A DNA stretch of 10,057 nt from an uncultured Elusimicrobia bacterium (GTDB lineage: Bacteria > Elusimicrobiota > Elusimicrobia > UBA1565 > UBA9628): contig CAIQSZ010000381.1 of the NCBI GenBank assembly GCA_903874575.1, forward strand, positions 1-10,057, given 5' to 3'. The notes beneath the pieces were generated by a model. That model did no database searches. It worked only from the letters and a program-made list of their open reading frames with translations, and was not told the DNA's origin. A program made the translations under genes and the position numbers. This document shows positions 1-7,153 of this stretch, piece after piece; position 1 is the stretch's first letter, and every line of letters begins with the position of its first letter.

Positions 1-1
1 C

Positions 2-1567
2 AAGGTCGAGCGCATCGTGCGCGAGGAACTGGACGGGATCGGCGGCCAGGAGGTGTGGCTGCCGGTGGTCCAGCCTAAGCAATTATGGGAAGAAACCGGA
101 CGTTGGAGCGTCTACGGGAAGGAGCTTCTGCGAATTAAAGACCGTAAGGACGCGGAGTTTTGCTTCGCGCCGACCGCCGAAGAGGTCGTCACCGACCTGG
201 CGCGCCGCGAGATCCGTTCCTGGCGCCAGCTGCCCGCGATGTTCTACCAGTTCGGCCTGAAGTTCCGCGATGAGATTCGCCCTCGTTTCGGCGTGATGCG
301 CGCGCGAGAGTTCCTGATGAAGGACGCGTACTCGTTTCACGTCGATGAGACCGATGCGGCGGAGTACTATAAGACCGTCTATGAGGCGTACAAGCGCATT
401 TTCAACCGTTGCGGCTTGAAGTTCAAGCCCGTCGAAGCTCAGTCGGGCGCGATCGGCGGCTCCCACTCGCACGAGTTCATGGTGCTGGCCGAGACCGGCG
501 AGGAGACCGTCGTCTCCTGCACGAAGTGCGACTATGGCGCTAATCTTGAGCGCGCGGAGCTCAAGGACGCGTTCGAGGCTCCCGGCGCCGCGACGTTCCT
601 CCCGCTTAAGGATTTCGATACGCAGGGCAAGACCACGGTCGCCGACGTCGCCGTGCAGATCGGCCGCCCGCGGTCCCACTTTCTGAAGACTCAGCTCTAT
701 ATGATCGACGGCAAGATCCCCGTCATCGCCTTGATGCGCGGAGACCACGAACTGCACGAGGCGAAATTGGCCTCGGTCCTCGGCACGCCCGCGCTTTATC
801 GCGCCAGTCCGGCGCAGTACGAGGCCGTCATGGGCTGCAAGGTCGGCTACGGCGGCCCACAGGGGCACGACGGCGTCGCCGTTTACGCCGACTTCGCCGT
901 ACGCGGCGTCCTCAACGGCGTCACCGGCGCCAACAAGGACGGCCTGCACACAGACAACTTCAATGTCGGTCGCGACTTGGCTGGGCTCAAGGGTTTCTTC
1001 GACCTGCGCTCGGCGACTCCCGACGACGCCTGCCCGCGTTGCGGCGCCAAGGCCGAGTTTTTCAAGGGCATCGAAGTCGGCCATACCTTCAAGCTGGGCA
1101 CCAAGTACTCGAAGGCCATGAAGGCCGAGTATCTGGACAAGGCTCAGAAGCCCCAGATCATGGTAATGGGCTGCTACGGCATCGGCGTATCTCGCGTCGT
1201 CGCGGCCGCCATCGAGCAGGGCCACGATAAGGACGGCATCCTATGGCCCGTCGGGATCGCCCCCTTCCATGTCGCCGTCGTCGTGCTCGACGAGGCGGAC
1301 GATGTCCGTGTGCGCCCCTCCGCGGACTTGCTGGTCAAGAAACTCGAAGCCGCGTGCGTCGAGGTTCTGGAAGACGACCGTGACGGCAAGCCTGGAGTCA
1401 AATTTAAGGACATGGATCTCATCGGTATTCCCTATCGGTTGGTCGTTTCGAGGCGGACCTTGGATGACGGCGAGGTCGAGTTTAAGAGGCGCGGCTCCGC
1501 CGACAGCCAGCGCTGGAAGCTCGACGAGGCCGTCGACCGGCTGCGGTCGATTCTCCAGCAGCATTGA
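2..1567 (+). CDS. proS: Prolyl-tRNA synthetase, 5' end cut by the window
   Basis: ProS attaches proline to tRNA-Pro in the cytoplasm (class II aminoacyl-tRNA synthetase). The reading frame is open from base 2, giving KVERIVREELDGIGG, which aligns with roughly residue 50 of E. coli ProS, so about 50 N-terminal residues lie outside the window. A GTG at 17 lies inside conserved sequence and is not the real start. Class II motif 2 is seen at about 266-340 (RDEIRPRFGVMRAREF). The editing insertion typical of bacterial-type ProS spans about 540-1060, with the LKTQL lysine and the RGDHELHEAKL segment. Two Cys pairs flank it (CTKC, CPRC). Motif 3 is at 1169-1195 (GCYGIGVSR), and the anticodon-binding domain fills about 1260-1567. 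The ending is normal in length. Its TGA stop lies inside the -35 box of the next promoter, so proS may belong to a separate transcription unit that reads into rimP. The family call is very sure. Confidence 0.97.
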   Translation, partial: KVERIVREELDGIGGQEVWLPVVQPKQLWEETGRWSVYGKELLRIKDRKDAEFCFAPTAEEVVTDLARREIRSWRQLPAMFYQFGLKFRDEIRPRFGVMRAREFLMKDAYSFHVDETDAAEYYKTVYEAYKRIFNRCGLKFKPVEAQSGAIGGSHSHEFMVLAETGEETVVSCTKCDYGANLERAELKDAFEAPGAATFLPLKDFDTQGKTTVADVAVQIGRPRSHFLKTQLYMIDGKIPVIALMRGDHELHEAKLASVLGTPALYRASPAQYEAVMGCKVGYGGPQGHDGVAVYADFAVRGVLNGVTGANKDGLHTDNFNVGRDLAGLKGFFDLRSATPDDACPRCGAKAEFFKGIEVGHTFKLGTKYSKAMKAEYLDKAQKPQIMVMGCYGIGVSRVVAAAIEQGHDKDGILWPVGIAPFHVAVVVLDEADDVRVRPSADLLVKKLEAACVEVLEDDRDGKPGVKFKDMDLIGIPYRLVVSRRTLDDGEVEFKRRGSADSQRWKLDEAVDRLRSILQQH

Positions 1568-1594
1568 CATTGCTGGCGATTCCAATGCTATAAT
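1564..1594 (+). promoter_or_regulatory. Near-consensus sigma70 promoter for the rimP-nusA-infB operon
   Basis: A perfect -35 box TTGACA (1564-1569) overlaps the proS stop codon. A perfect -10 box TATAAT (1589-1594) follows after a 19-base spacer, two longer than the optimum. A TG two bases before the -10 box (TGCTATAAT, 1586-1594) makes it an extended -10, which can offset the long spacer. Transcription would start near 1601. Both boxes match consensus in a GC-rich region, so chance is unlikely. Confidence 0.85.
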
Positions 1595-1629
1595 ACGGTC
1601 GTTCGTCCCTACCGCGGGGGCGTTCGTGG

Positions 1630-1660
1630 AAAGTGGCTTCCGTTTCGAGCCACTTTTTTT
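1630..1660 (+). terminator. Intrinsic terminator in the rimP leader (probable attenuator)
   Basis: The stem AAAGTGGCT (1630-1638) pairs perfectly with AGCCACTTT (1648-1656) across a 9-base loop, and a run of seven T (1654-1660) forms the 3' side of the base and the U-tract. It lies about 30-60 bases after the expected start of transcription from the 1564-1594 promoter and 12 bases before the rimP ATG. It could end proS transcription, but its place downstream of a strong promoter makes regulated readthrough into rimP-nusA more likely. NusA is known to stimulate such terminators, so feedback by NusA on its own operon is a natural inference. No obvious long antiterminator was found; a weak competing hairpin GGAA/TTCC (1628-1641) uses part of the same arm. 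Confidence 0.85.
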
Positions 1661-1672
1661 ATTGAGAAAAAT

Positions 1673-2140
1673 ATGACCGCAGAAGACATCGAGAAGTTGC
1701 TCACCCCCCTCATAGAGCAGGAGGGCGGCGAGATCGTGGACCTGCAGTGGCGCCGGGAGGGCCACCAATGGATCCTGCGCTTTTTTCTGGAAAAGCCCGA
1801 GGGCCTCACGCTGGACGACTGCGCCTATTTCTCGGATCGCGTGGGCGCGTTCCTGGACGAGAAGAACGCCATAGAACAACCGTACGTCCTTGAGATATCT
1901 TCGCCGGGGCTGGATCGGGTCGTCAAGAAGGACAAGGATTTCGCGCGTTTCACGGGCAAGCCCGTGAAGGTTCGCGTCAAGATCGCGGACAACGGCCAGC
2001 GCCGGTTCGTGGGGGTCCTGGCGGGGCTGCAGGACGACAAGGTCGCCGTCAAGATCGGAGAGTCGGTCAAGCTGTTCGACCGCAGGAACATCGATGAGGT
2101 GCGTCTCGACGACGCGGCGGCGGAACTTCCGGGGGATTGA
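1673..2140 (+). CDS. rimP: Ribosome maturation factor RimP
   Basis: RimP binds the pre-30S subunit and helps its late assembly. The 155-residue length is normal for the family. The N-terminal alpha/beta domain covers about 1-85 and ends in the family signature YVLEISSPGLDRVVKKDKDF (residues 71-90). An SH3-like C-terminal domain follows (about 92-146: GKPVKVRV, then FVGVLAGLQDDKVAV). The ATG at 1673 has only a weak Shine-Dalgarno (GAG at 1664-1666, 6-base gap) and sits just after the U-tract of the leader terminator, so only transcripts that escape termination carry it. nusA starts 4 bases after its stop, the standard rimP-nusA pairing seen in many bacteria. Identification is firm from both the signature and the neighbours. 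Confidence 0.96.
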   Translation: MTAEDIEKLLTPLIEQEGGEIVDLQWRREGHQWILRFFLEKPEGLTLDDCAYFSDRVGAFLDEKNAIEQPYVLEISSPGLDRVVKKDKDFARFTGKPVKVRVKIADNGQRRFVGVLAGLQDDKVAVKIGESVKLFDRRNIDEVRLDDAAAELPGD

Positions 2141-2144
2141 TCTT

Positions 2145-3422
2145 ATGGCCAAATCCGAACTGATGGGAGCGCTGGAACAGATCGCCAGGGAGAAGAACAT
2201 TCCGGTGGAGGAGATTCTCTCGATGATCGAGGGCGCCGTCGTGTCCTCCTTGCGCAAGCACGTGGGCAAGGACGCGGACATCCGCGCGACCATCGACCGC
2301 GAGAGCGGGCAGTTCTCGGCCGTGGTGGTGAAGAAGGTCGTCGAGACCGTAACCGAGCCCGACCTGGAGATCACCGTCGAGGCGGCGCAGAAGTATAAAG
2401 CGGGCGTCGGCATCGGCGACGAGGTCTCCTATCCCGCTCCCGCCTCCGATTTCGCGCGCATCGCCGCGCAGACCGCCAAGCAGGTATTGACCCAGCGCGT
2501 GCGCGAAGTCGAGCGCGACAAGCTCTACGAGGAGTTCAAGCCCAAGGAAGGCGAGATCGTCAGCGGCGCCGTCCATCGCTTTCTCGACCGCAATATCATC
2601 GTCGACCTCGGAAAGACCGAGGGCATTCTTCCCTTGCGCGAGCAGATCCGCCGCGAGCGCTACGGCATCGGGGCGAACGTGCGCGCGGTCATCCTGCGCG
2701 TGGACAAGGCCCAGCGCGGACCCGCGGTCGTGCTCTCGCGCGCGTCGGAACTTTTCCTTTCGCGCCTGATGGAGTTGGAGATTCCGGAGATCGGCGATAA
2801 GACGGTCGAGGTCGTGCACATCGTGCGCGATCCGGGCTTCCGCTCCAAAGTCATCGTGAAATCGAACGATCCTAAGGTGGACGCCATCGGCGCCTGCGTC
2901 GGCTTGCGCGGCTCCCGGATACGCTCGATCATGAACGAGGTCGCGGGCGAACGTATCGACCTTATCCCCTACGCCGACGAGGCCGAGACGGCGCTGGCCA
3001 ACGCCTTGGCGCCCGCGAAGGTTTCCGGCGTGCGTATCCTGAACGCGGATAACCATGTCGCGGAGATCCTGGTCGCCGAGGAACAACTCGCCCTGGCGAT
3101 CGGCAAGGACGGACAGAACGTACGCCTGGCGCAGAAGCTCACCGGTTGGACTCTCGAGGTCAAGTCCGAGGGACAGAAGACCGTCGATGCCGTCGCCGCG
3201 GGAGCCGCGGCCGCGCCGGCGCTGGCTGCCCTCGAGGGCGTGGGCCCGAAGACGGCCGATACTTTGGTCAAAGCCGGCATCACCGATATTCCCCGCCTGG
3301 CGGCCAGTACCGTCGAGAATCTGACCGCCTTATCCGGCATCGGCGAGAAGACCGCCGCCAGGATCATCGCTTCGGCGAAGGCCGCAGCCGGCGTCCCGAG
3401 TTCCGAAGCCTCCGCGGAGTGA
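2145..3422 (+). CDS. nusA: Transcription termination/antitermination factor NusA
   Basis: NusA binds RNA polymerase and nascent RNA, promoting pausing and intrinsic termination, and takes part in antitermination complexes. The protein has 425 residues from the ATG at 2145 (MAKSELMGALEQIA), which is preceded by a GGGGG run at 2131-2135 with a 9-base gap. A longer in-frame start at 2094 would lie within rimP and has no family support. Domains in order: polymerase-binding N-domain (about 1-125), S1 (about 134-198), KH1 (about 200-282, with GACVGLRGSRIRSIMNE at 249-265), KH2 (about 283-345, with AIGKDGQNVRLAQKL at 318-332), and one helix-hairpin-helix acidic-repeat-type domain (about 357-415, with LEGVGPKTADTL and LSGIGEKTAARI). 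E. coli NusA has two such C-terminal repeats, so this one is shorter. It is followed directly by infB, without the ylxR gene that many Gram-positives carry there. Confidence 0.97.
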   Translation: MAKSELMGALEQIAREKNIPVEEILSMIEGAVVSSLRKHVGKDADIRATIDRESGQFSAVVVKKVVETVTEPDLEITVEAAQKYKAGVGIGDEVSYPAPASDFARIAAQTAKQVLTQRVREVERDKLYEEFKPKEGEIVSGAVHRFLDRNIIVDLGKTEGILPLREQIRRERYGIGANVRAVILRVDKAQRGPAVVLSRASELFLSRLMELEIPEIGDKTVEVVHIVRDPGFRSKVIVKSNDPKVDAIGACVGLRGSRIRSIMNEVAGERIDLIPYADEAETALANALAPAKVSGVRILNADNHVAEILVAEEQLALAIGKDGQNVRLAQKLTGWTLEVKSEGQKTVDAVAAGAAAAPALAALEGVGPKTADTLVKAGITDIPRLAASTVENLTALSGIGEKTAARIIASAKAAAGVPSSEASAE

Positions 3423-3429
3423 ACGCCGC

Positions 3430-3464
3430 CTCAAGCTTGAGTTCTAAAATGCTATCATGAACTC
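3430..3464 (+). promoter_or_regulatory. Candidate internal promoter with palindrome upstream of infB
   Basis: In the 60-base nusA-infB gap, TGCTATCAT (3450-3458) is an extended -10 box one base from consensus and closely resembles the -10 region of the promoter before rimP (TGCTATAAT). There is no good -35 box: the spot 17 bases upstream, 3430-3435, reads CTCAAG. That spot is half of a perfect 12-bp palindrome, CTCAAGCTTGAG (3430-3441). The arms GAGTTC (3439-3444) and GAACTC (3459-3464) flank the -10 box. Transcription would begin near 3465, about 18 bases before the infB ATG. The palindrome might be an operator; this is inference. Confidence 0.45.
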
Positions 3465-3475
3465 TTGGAGCCCCC

Positions 3476-3479
3476 GGAG
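3476..3479 (+). promoter_or_regulatory. Shine-Dalgarno that sets the infB start
   Basis: GGAG at 3476-3479 lies 3 bases before the ATG at 3483, and another GGAG at 3467-3470 lies 12 bases before it; one is closer and one farther than ideal. The alternative in-frame TTG at 3465 has no purine-rich site upstream, so ATG 3483 is preferred. Confidence 0.5.
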
Positions 3480-3482
3480 AGA

Positions 3483-6050
3483 ATGGAAAAAAAGACGAGC
3501 AAGAAGGTGACGGAGAAGGAAAAAGACGAGGACAAGTCGCAGAAGGTTCCCGTTAAAAAGGCGGCCGCTCCGAAAAAGAGCTCGAGGAAGGCCGATAGGA
3601 CGGAAGTCGAAGGCGTCTCGAAGACGGCAGCTGAAGTCCGTTCGAAGCAGGAAGAAGGTTCCATTGCTCCGCCTTCGTCGAACTTGGTGTCCGCCTTCGA
3701 TATGTTCAAGAAGCGGAAGGTTTCCACAGCCGCTCCGACCGTTACTCGTTTGGCCGCGGGCGCGTCCTTGCCTAAGCCTCCCGCCGCGAAGTCTGCCGTT
3801 TCTCCCGAGCCTGTCGTCCCGGCCGTTCCTGTCCTTCCATCCGCCCCCGCGGCTTCCGCCGCGGCGGCGCCGGCTTCCGCTCCTGTCGCCCCTACCACGC
3901 CCCCCGGCCATCCGCCGGGAATGCCCCCGGTGCGGCCCGCGGCTCCGGCCTCGTCAGGGGCTCCTAAGCCTGCGGTCCCTCCCGCGCCCGTCGTCGCCAA
4001 GCCGTCCGCTTCCATGCCTCCCGGCATGCCTGCAGTCAGGCCTCAGGTCCCCGGACAGCCTGCCAAACCCGTGATTCTTCGTCCCGGCGCGATCACGACC
4101 CGGCCTCCGACGTTCTCGCCGCCCCGTCCCGCGCCGCGTCCGGGTCAGCCCGGCTACCGCGGCCCCGGCCAGCAGCATCGGCCCGGCCAGCGCGGCGCAG
4201 GCCACGGCCAGAACCGTTCGTCCCAGCCGTCCGTTCCCGCTCCCAAGCCCGCTGAATCCGGCGCCAAGCCGGCGCTCAGAAAGATCCAAGTTTCATCGAT
4301 GATCACCGTCCGCGAACTCTCGGAGAAGATGGAGGTCAAGACCAACGACGTCATCAAGAAACTGATGACGTTGGGCGTCTTCGCCACGATCAACCAGCGT
4401 CTGGAGACCGAGGCCGCTCAGGTCGTCGCATCCGACTTCGGGTTTGAGCTGGAAGTCGTCGCTATGTACAAGGAAGAGGAACTCGCGGTGACGAAGACGG
4501 AGAAGGAAGATCCCGCGAAGTTGAAGCCGCGTCCGCCAGTGGTCACCATCATGGGCCATGTCGACCACGGCAAGACCTCGTTGCTGGACGCCATTCGCAA
4601 GTCCCACGTCGCGGAGGGCGAGTCGGGAGGCATCACGCAGCACATCGGCGCCTACAAGGTGAAGGTGGACAAGGGCGAGGTCGTGTTCCTCGACACCCCG
4701 GGTCACGAGGCTTTCACCGCGATGCGCGCGCGCGGCGCCAAGGTCACGGATATCGTCATCCTTGTGGTCTCCGCCACCGACGGCATCATGCCTCAGACGC
4801 TGGAAGCCGTCGACCACGCGAAGGCGGCCGGCGTGCCCATCGTCGTCGCGGTCAATAAGATCGACTTGCCGGGGGCCAATCCGCAAAAAATCCGCCAGGA
4901 CCTCGCCAACCACGGCCTCCAAGCCGAGGAGTGGGGCGGCAAGACCATTTTCGTCGACGTCTCGGCGAAAAAGCGCCTAAACCTAGACAAGCTGATCGAA
5001 AATCTTCTCCTTCAGTCCGAGATCTTGGAATTAAAGGCCAATCCGGACCGCCTTGCCCACGGCACCGTGCTCGAGGCGAAGATGGATCCCAAGCGCGGCG
5101 CGGTTGCGACCATTCTCGTTCAAGCGGGCACGCTGAAAAACGGCGATGCATTCGTTTCAGGCCTCGCCTACGGCAAGATCAAGGCGCTGGTCGATGACCT
5201 GGGTCGCCGCATCGAGATCGCGGGTCCTTCCACTCCAGTCGAGATATTGGGTCTCACGGGCAACCCTCAAGCCGGCGACACCTTCACCGTCGTCGAGAAC
5301 GAAAAGTCCGCGCGTGACATCGCCGAGAAGCGGCGCCTCGTTCACCGCGAGCAGATGATGGCCCACCAGAAGCACATGACCTTGGTCGGCCTGCGCTCCG
5401 CGCTGACCTCCGGCTCCTCGAAGGCGAAAGATCTCAACATCGTGCTGAAAGCCGATACGCAGGGTTCCCTGCAGGCCCTGCGCGATTCTCTAGAGGGCAT
5501 GGCCACGACCGAGTGCCGCGTGCGCGTGATCCACGGGGCCATAGGAAACGCGTCCGAGTCCGACGTTCTGTTGGCCTCCGCGTCCGACGCCGTCGTCCTG
5601 ATGTTCCATGCGGACGCCGACGCCCGGGCCAAGGAGATCGCCGATCACGACGGCGTCGAGATCCGTAGTTACGAGATCATTTATGATCTCATCGAGGACG
5701 TGAAGGCGGCTCTCGAAGGACTGCTCGCGCCCGAAGTCGTCGATGTCATCGTCGGTAAAGGCGAGGTCAAGGCGACTTTCGCGGTCAAAGGCGGCAATAT
5801 CGCCGGCACCGCGGTCCGCGACGGCAAGGTCACGCGAGGCGGCTTCATCCGGGTCATGCGCGATGGGAAGTCCGTGCACGAAGGCAAGGTCAGCACGCTC
5901 AAGCACTTCAAGGACGACGTCAAGGAGATCGATAAGGGGCAAGAGTGCGGCATCGGCATCGACGGTTTCGGGGGCTTTAAGGTCGGAGACCTTCTTGAGT
6001 TCTTCGTCAAGGAGACGCGCACTCGTCGGCTCTCGCAGTCGCCTCGTTAG
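3483..6050 (+). CDS. infB: Translation initiation factor IF2
   Basis: IF2 is the GTPase that brings fMet-tRNA to the 30S subunit and promotes 50S joining. The protein has 855 residues from ATG 3483, near E. coli IF2 in size. The first 60 or so residues are Lys/Glu-rich, and a Pro/Ala-rich linker runs to about 262. The IF2_N domain starts near 266 (RKIQVSSMITVRELSEKM). The G domain carries G1 GHVDHGKT (358-365), a switch I segment GGITQHIGAY, G3 DTPGH (404-408), G4 NKID (458-461) and G5 SAK (494-496), all intact. Domains II, III and the C-terminal fMet-tRNA-binding domain follow (KRGAVATILVQAGTLKNGD; GKGEVKATFAVKGGNIAGT). It lies 60 bases after nusA and may have its own promoter as well as readthrough from rimP-nusA. 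The linker is unusually pyrimidine-rich on the coding strand, as expected for Pro/Ala/Ser codons. Identification is certain. Confidence 0.98.
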   Translation: MEKKTSKKVTEKEKDEDKSQKVPVKKAAAPKKSSRKADRTEVEGVSKTAAEVRSKQEEGSIAPPSSNLVSAFDMFKKRKVSTAAPTVTRLAAGASLPKPPAAKSAVSPEPVVPAVPVLPSAPAASAAAAPASAPVAPTTPPGHPPGMPPVRPAAPASSGAPKPAVPPAPVVAKPSASMPPGMPAVRPQVPGQPAKPVILRPGAITTRPPTFSPPRPAPRPGQPGYRGPGQQHRPGQRGAGHGQNRSSQPSVPAPKPAESGAKPALRKIQVSSMITVRELSEKMEVKTNDVIKKLMTLGVFATINQRLETEAAQVVASDFGFELEVVAMYKEEELAVTKTEKEDPAKLKPRPPVVTIMGHVDHGKTSLLDAIRKSHVAEGESGGITQHIGAYKVKVDKGEVVFLDTPGHEAFTAMRARGAKVTDIVILVVSATDGIMPQTLEAVDHAKAAGVPIVVAVNKIDLPGANPQKIRQDLANHGLQAEEWGGKTIFVDVSAKKRLNLDKLIENLLLQSEILELKANPDRLAHGTVLEAKMDPKRGAVATILVQAGTLKNGDAFVSGLAYGKIKALVDDLGRRIEIAGPSTPVEILGLTGNPQAGDTFTVVENEKSARDIAEKRRLVHREQMMAHQKHMTLVGLRSALTSGSSKAKDLNIVLKADTQGSLQALRDSLEGMATTECRVRVIHGAIGNASESDVLLASASDAVVLMFHADADARAKEIADHDGVEIRSYEIIYDLIEDVKAALEGLLAPEVVDVIVGKGEVKATFAVKGGNIAGTAVRDGKVTRGGFIRVMRDGKSVHEGKVSTLKHFKDDVKEIDKGQECGIGIDGFGGFKVGDLLEFFVKETRTRRLSQSPR
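3912..4043 (+). repeat. Twice-occurring PPGMPxVRP motif in the IF2 linker
   Basis: Within the Pro/Ala-rich linker of IF2 the nine-residue motif PPGMPPVRP (residues 144-152) recurs as PPGMPAVRP (179-187), 35 residues on. The codons differ at many synonymous sites, so it is either an old duplication kept at protein level or a convergent low-complexity motif. The flanks are also repetitive in Pro, Ala and Val. Confidence 0.6.
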
Positions 6051-6065
6051 GCTCGGACCCTTTCC

Positions 6066-6419
6066 ATGTACGATCGCGGCGAGCGTCTTAAGGAGCTTTA
6101 CAAAGAGCTTGTCTCCGAGTTGCTGCGCCAGGTCAAGGACCCGGGTCTCACCGGCTTCCTCACGGTCACCGATCTGGAATTGTCCGCCGACCGCAAGACC
6201 GCCGTCGTTTACTACTCGATCCTGGGATCCGACGCGGAGCGCGAGAGCGCCGGCAAAGCGCTGGAGCGGGCCGCCCCGTATCTTCGAGAGCTCATAAAAA
6301 AGCGCGTCACGGTGAAGACCATTCCGAACCTGAAGTTCGAGTTCGACGATACTCCGAAAAAGGCTTCCCGCATCGACGAGCTTCTGCATAAGCTCGAGAA
6401 GGAGCGCGACAAGAAGTGA
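6066..6419 (+). CDS. rbfA: 30S ribosome-binding factor RbfA
   Basis: RbfA is a KH-fold protein that binds the 30S precursor near the 16S rRNA 5' helix and aids its maturation. The 117 residues match the usual size. Family features are the N-terminal helix (RGERLKELYKELVSELL), the strand region RQVKDPGLTGFLTVTDLELS (21-40), and the late segment LRELIKKRVTVKTIPNLKFE (73-92), which holds the typical R-x-x-P-x-L-x-F-like turn. A short Lys/Glu tail ends the protein. The ATG at 6066 has a weak CGGA site (6054-6057) 8 bases upstream and lies 15 bases after the infB stop. Its own stop overlaps the truB start by four bases (GTGA). The order infB-rbfA-truB is among the most conserved in bacteria. Confidence 0.95.
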   Translation: MYDRGERLKELYKELVSELLRQVKDPGLTGFLTVTDLELSADRKTAVVYYSILGSDAERESAGKALERAAPYLRELIKKRVTVKTIPNLKFEFDDTPKKASRIDELLHKLEKERDKK

Positions 6420-7153
6420 CGGACGCGACGGCGGCCGGCGGCCTGTTGCTGGTCGACAAGCCGCGCGACTGGACCTCTCACGACGTCGTCGCGGTGCTGC
6501 GCAAGCTGTTTGCGCGCGGCACCAAGGTGGGGCATATCGGCACGTTGGATCCCTTGGCCACGGGCCTGTTGGGGATTCTGGCGGGTCCGTGCACGCGCTT
6601 GCAGTCGCGTTTGCAGGGTTTCGACAAGGTTTACTCCGGCACCATCCGCCTAGGAGTGAAGACGGACACCGGCGACATCATGGGGAAAACCGTCGCCGAA
6701 AAGCCCGTTCCCCCTCTGACTTTGGCGCGGCTTTCCGCAGAAGTGAAGGGCCTTATCGGCGGCATCGACGCTCCCGCGCCCGCTTACTCGGCCGTGAAGC
6801 ATCAAGGCAAGGCCTTGTACCACTACGCGCGCGCCGGCCAGGAAGTGCCCGTCAAGCCGCGCACCGCGACGGTCTACGACTGGACGGCGTTGTCCTGGAA
6901 CGCGCCGGAACTGGAGCACCGCGTCCACTGCGCCAGCGGCACCTACGTCCGTTCCATAGCCGAGGTTCTGGGCGATCGCCTAGCGTGCGGCGCCACCGTG
7001 TCCAGCCTGCGCCGCGAGAAGATCGGGCCGTTCGACATCGCGGACGCCCTGTCGTTGGACTCCGCTCGCGCGCTGACGCCCCAGGAGCTGGCCCGCCGCC
7101 TGCTCGAATCCCTCCCCGTGCTCGACCGCGCGCTCAAGGCGGCCAAGCCGTGA
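6416..7153 (+). CDS. truB: tRNA pseudouridine(55) synthase TruB, short form without PUA domain
   Basis: TruB converts uridine 55 in the T-loop of tRNAs to pseudouridine. The start is GTG at 6416, overlapping the rbfA TGA; AAGGAG at 6399-6404, with an 11-base gap, supports it. The catalytic motif GHIGTLDPLATGLL places the nucleophile at Asp45 (E. coli Asp48). Other family segments are LLLVDKPRDWTSHDVV (10-25), the KVYSGTIRLGVKTDTGD stretch, PAPAYSAVKHQGKALYHYAR, and CASGTYVRSIAEVLGDRL. At 245 residues it stops just after the catalytic domain; E. coli TruB has 314 and ends in a PUA-like RNA-binding domain that is absent here. Short TruBs are normal in some phyla, so activity is likely kept. The next gene overlaps by GTGA. 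Confidence 0.94.
   Translation: MTDATAAGGLLLVDKPRDWTSHDVVAVLRKLFARGTKVGHIGTLDPLATGLLGILAGPCTRLQSRLQGFDKVYSGTIRLGVKTDTGDIMGKTVAEKPVPPLTLARLSAEVKGLIGGIDAPAPAYSAVKHQGKALYHYARAGQEVPVKPRTATVYDWTALSWNAPELEHRVHCASGTYVRSIAEVLGDRLACGATVSSLRREKIGPFDIADALSLDSARALTPQELARRLLESLPVLDRALKAAKP

Noticed and set aside
83..1225. Long open frame on the - strand, opposite proS
   Set aside because: It is a high-GC mirror of proS codons. The product shows no family motif, and proS is certain on the other strand.
1564..1594. Promoter might be chance, because its -35 box lies in proS coding sequence
   Set aside because: Both hexamers match consensus exactly and a TGn extension is present in a GC-rich context, so it is kept as a promoter despite the 19-base spacer.
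2094..2144. Longer nusA start 17 codons upstream
   Set aside because: It would overlap the rimP C-terminus and adds an Arg-rich stretch foreign to NusA. ATG 2145 begins exactly at the conserved N-terminus.
1241..2413. 390-codon open frame on the - strand across the end of proS, rimP and the start of nusA
   Set aside because: It crosses two firm genes plus a strong + strand promoter and terminator, and its product is low-complexity and unrecognisable.
2067..3086. 339-codon open frame on the - strand, opposite nusA
   Set aside because: It is Asp/Leu/Arg-rich, as expected of the reverse complement of GC-rich coding DNA, and nusA explains the region.
3465..3482. TTG start for infB six codons upstream
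   Set aside because: It has no ribosome site upstream and coincides with the predicted transcription start. ATG 3483 is better.
5490..6389. 299-codon open frame on the - strand, opposite infB and rbfA
   Set aside because: It lies wholly inside two certain genes and has no protein family features.
6589..7149. Upstream extension of the riboflavin kinase frame
   Set aside because: It is open only because of GC-rich codons in another frame of truB. It shows no FMN adenylyltransferase motifs and is Arg/His-rich.
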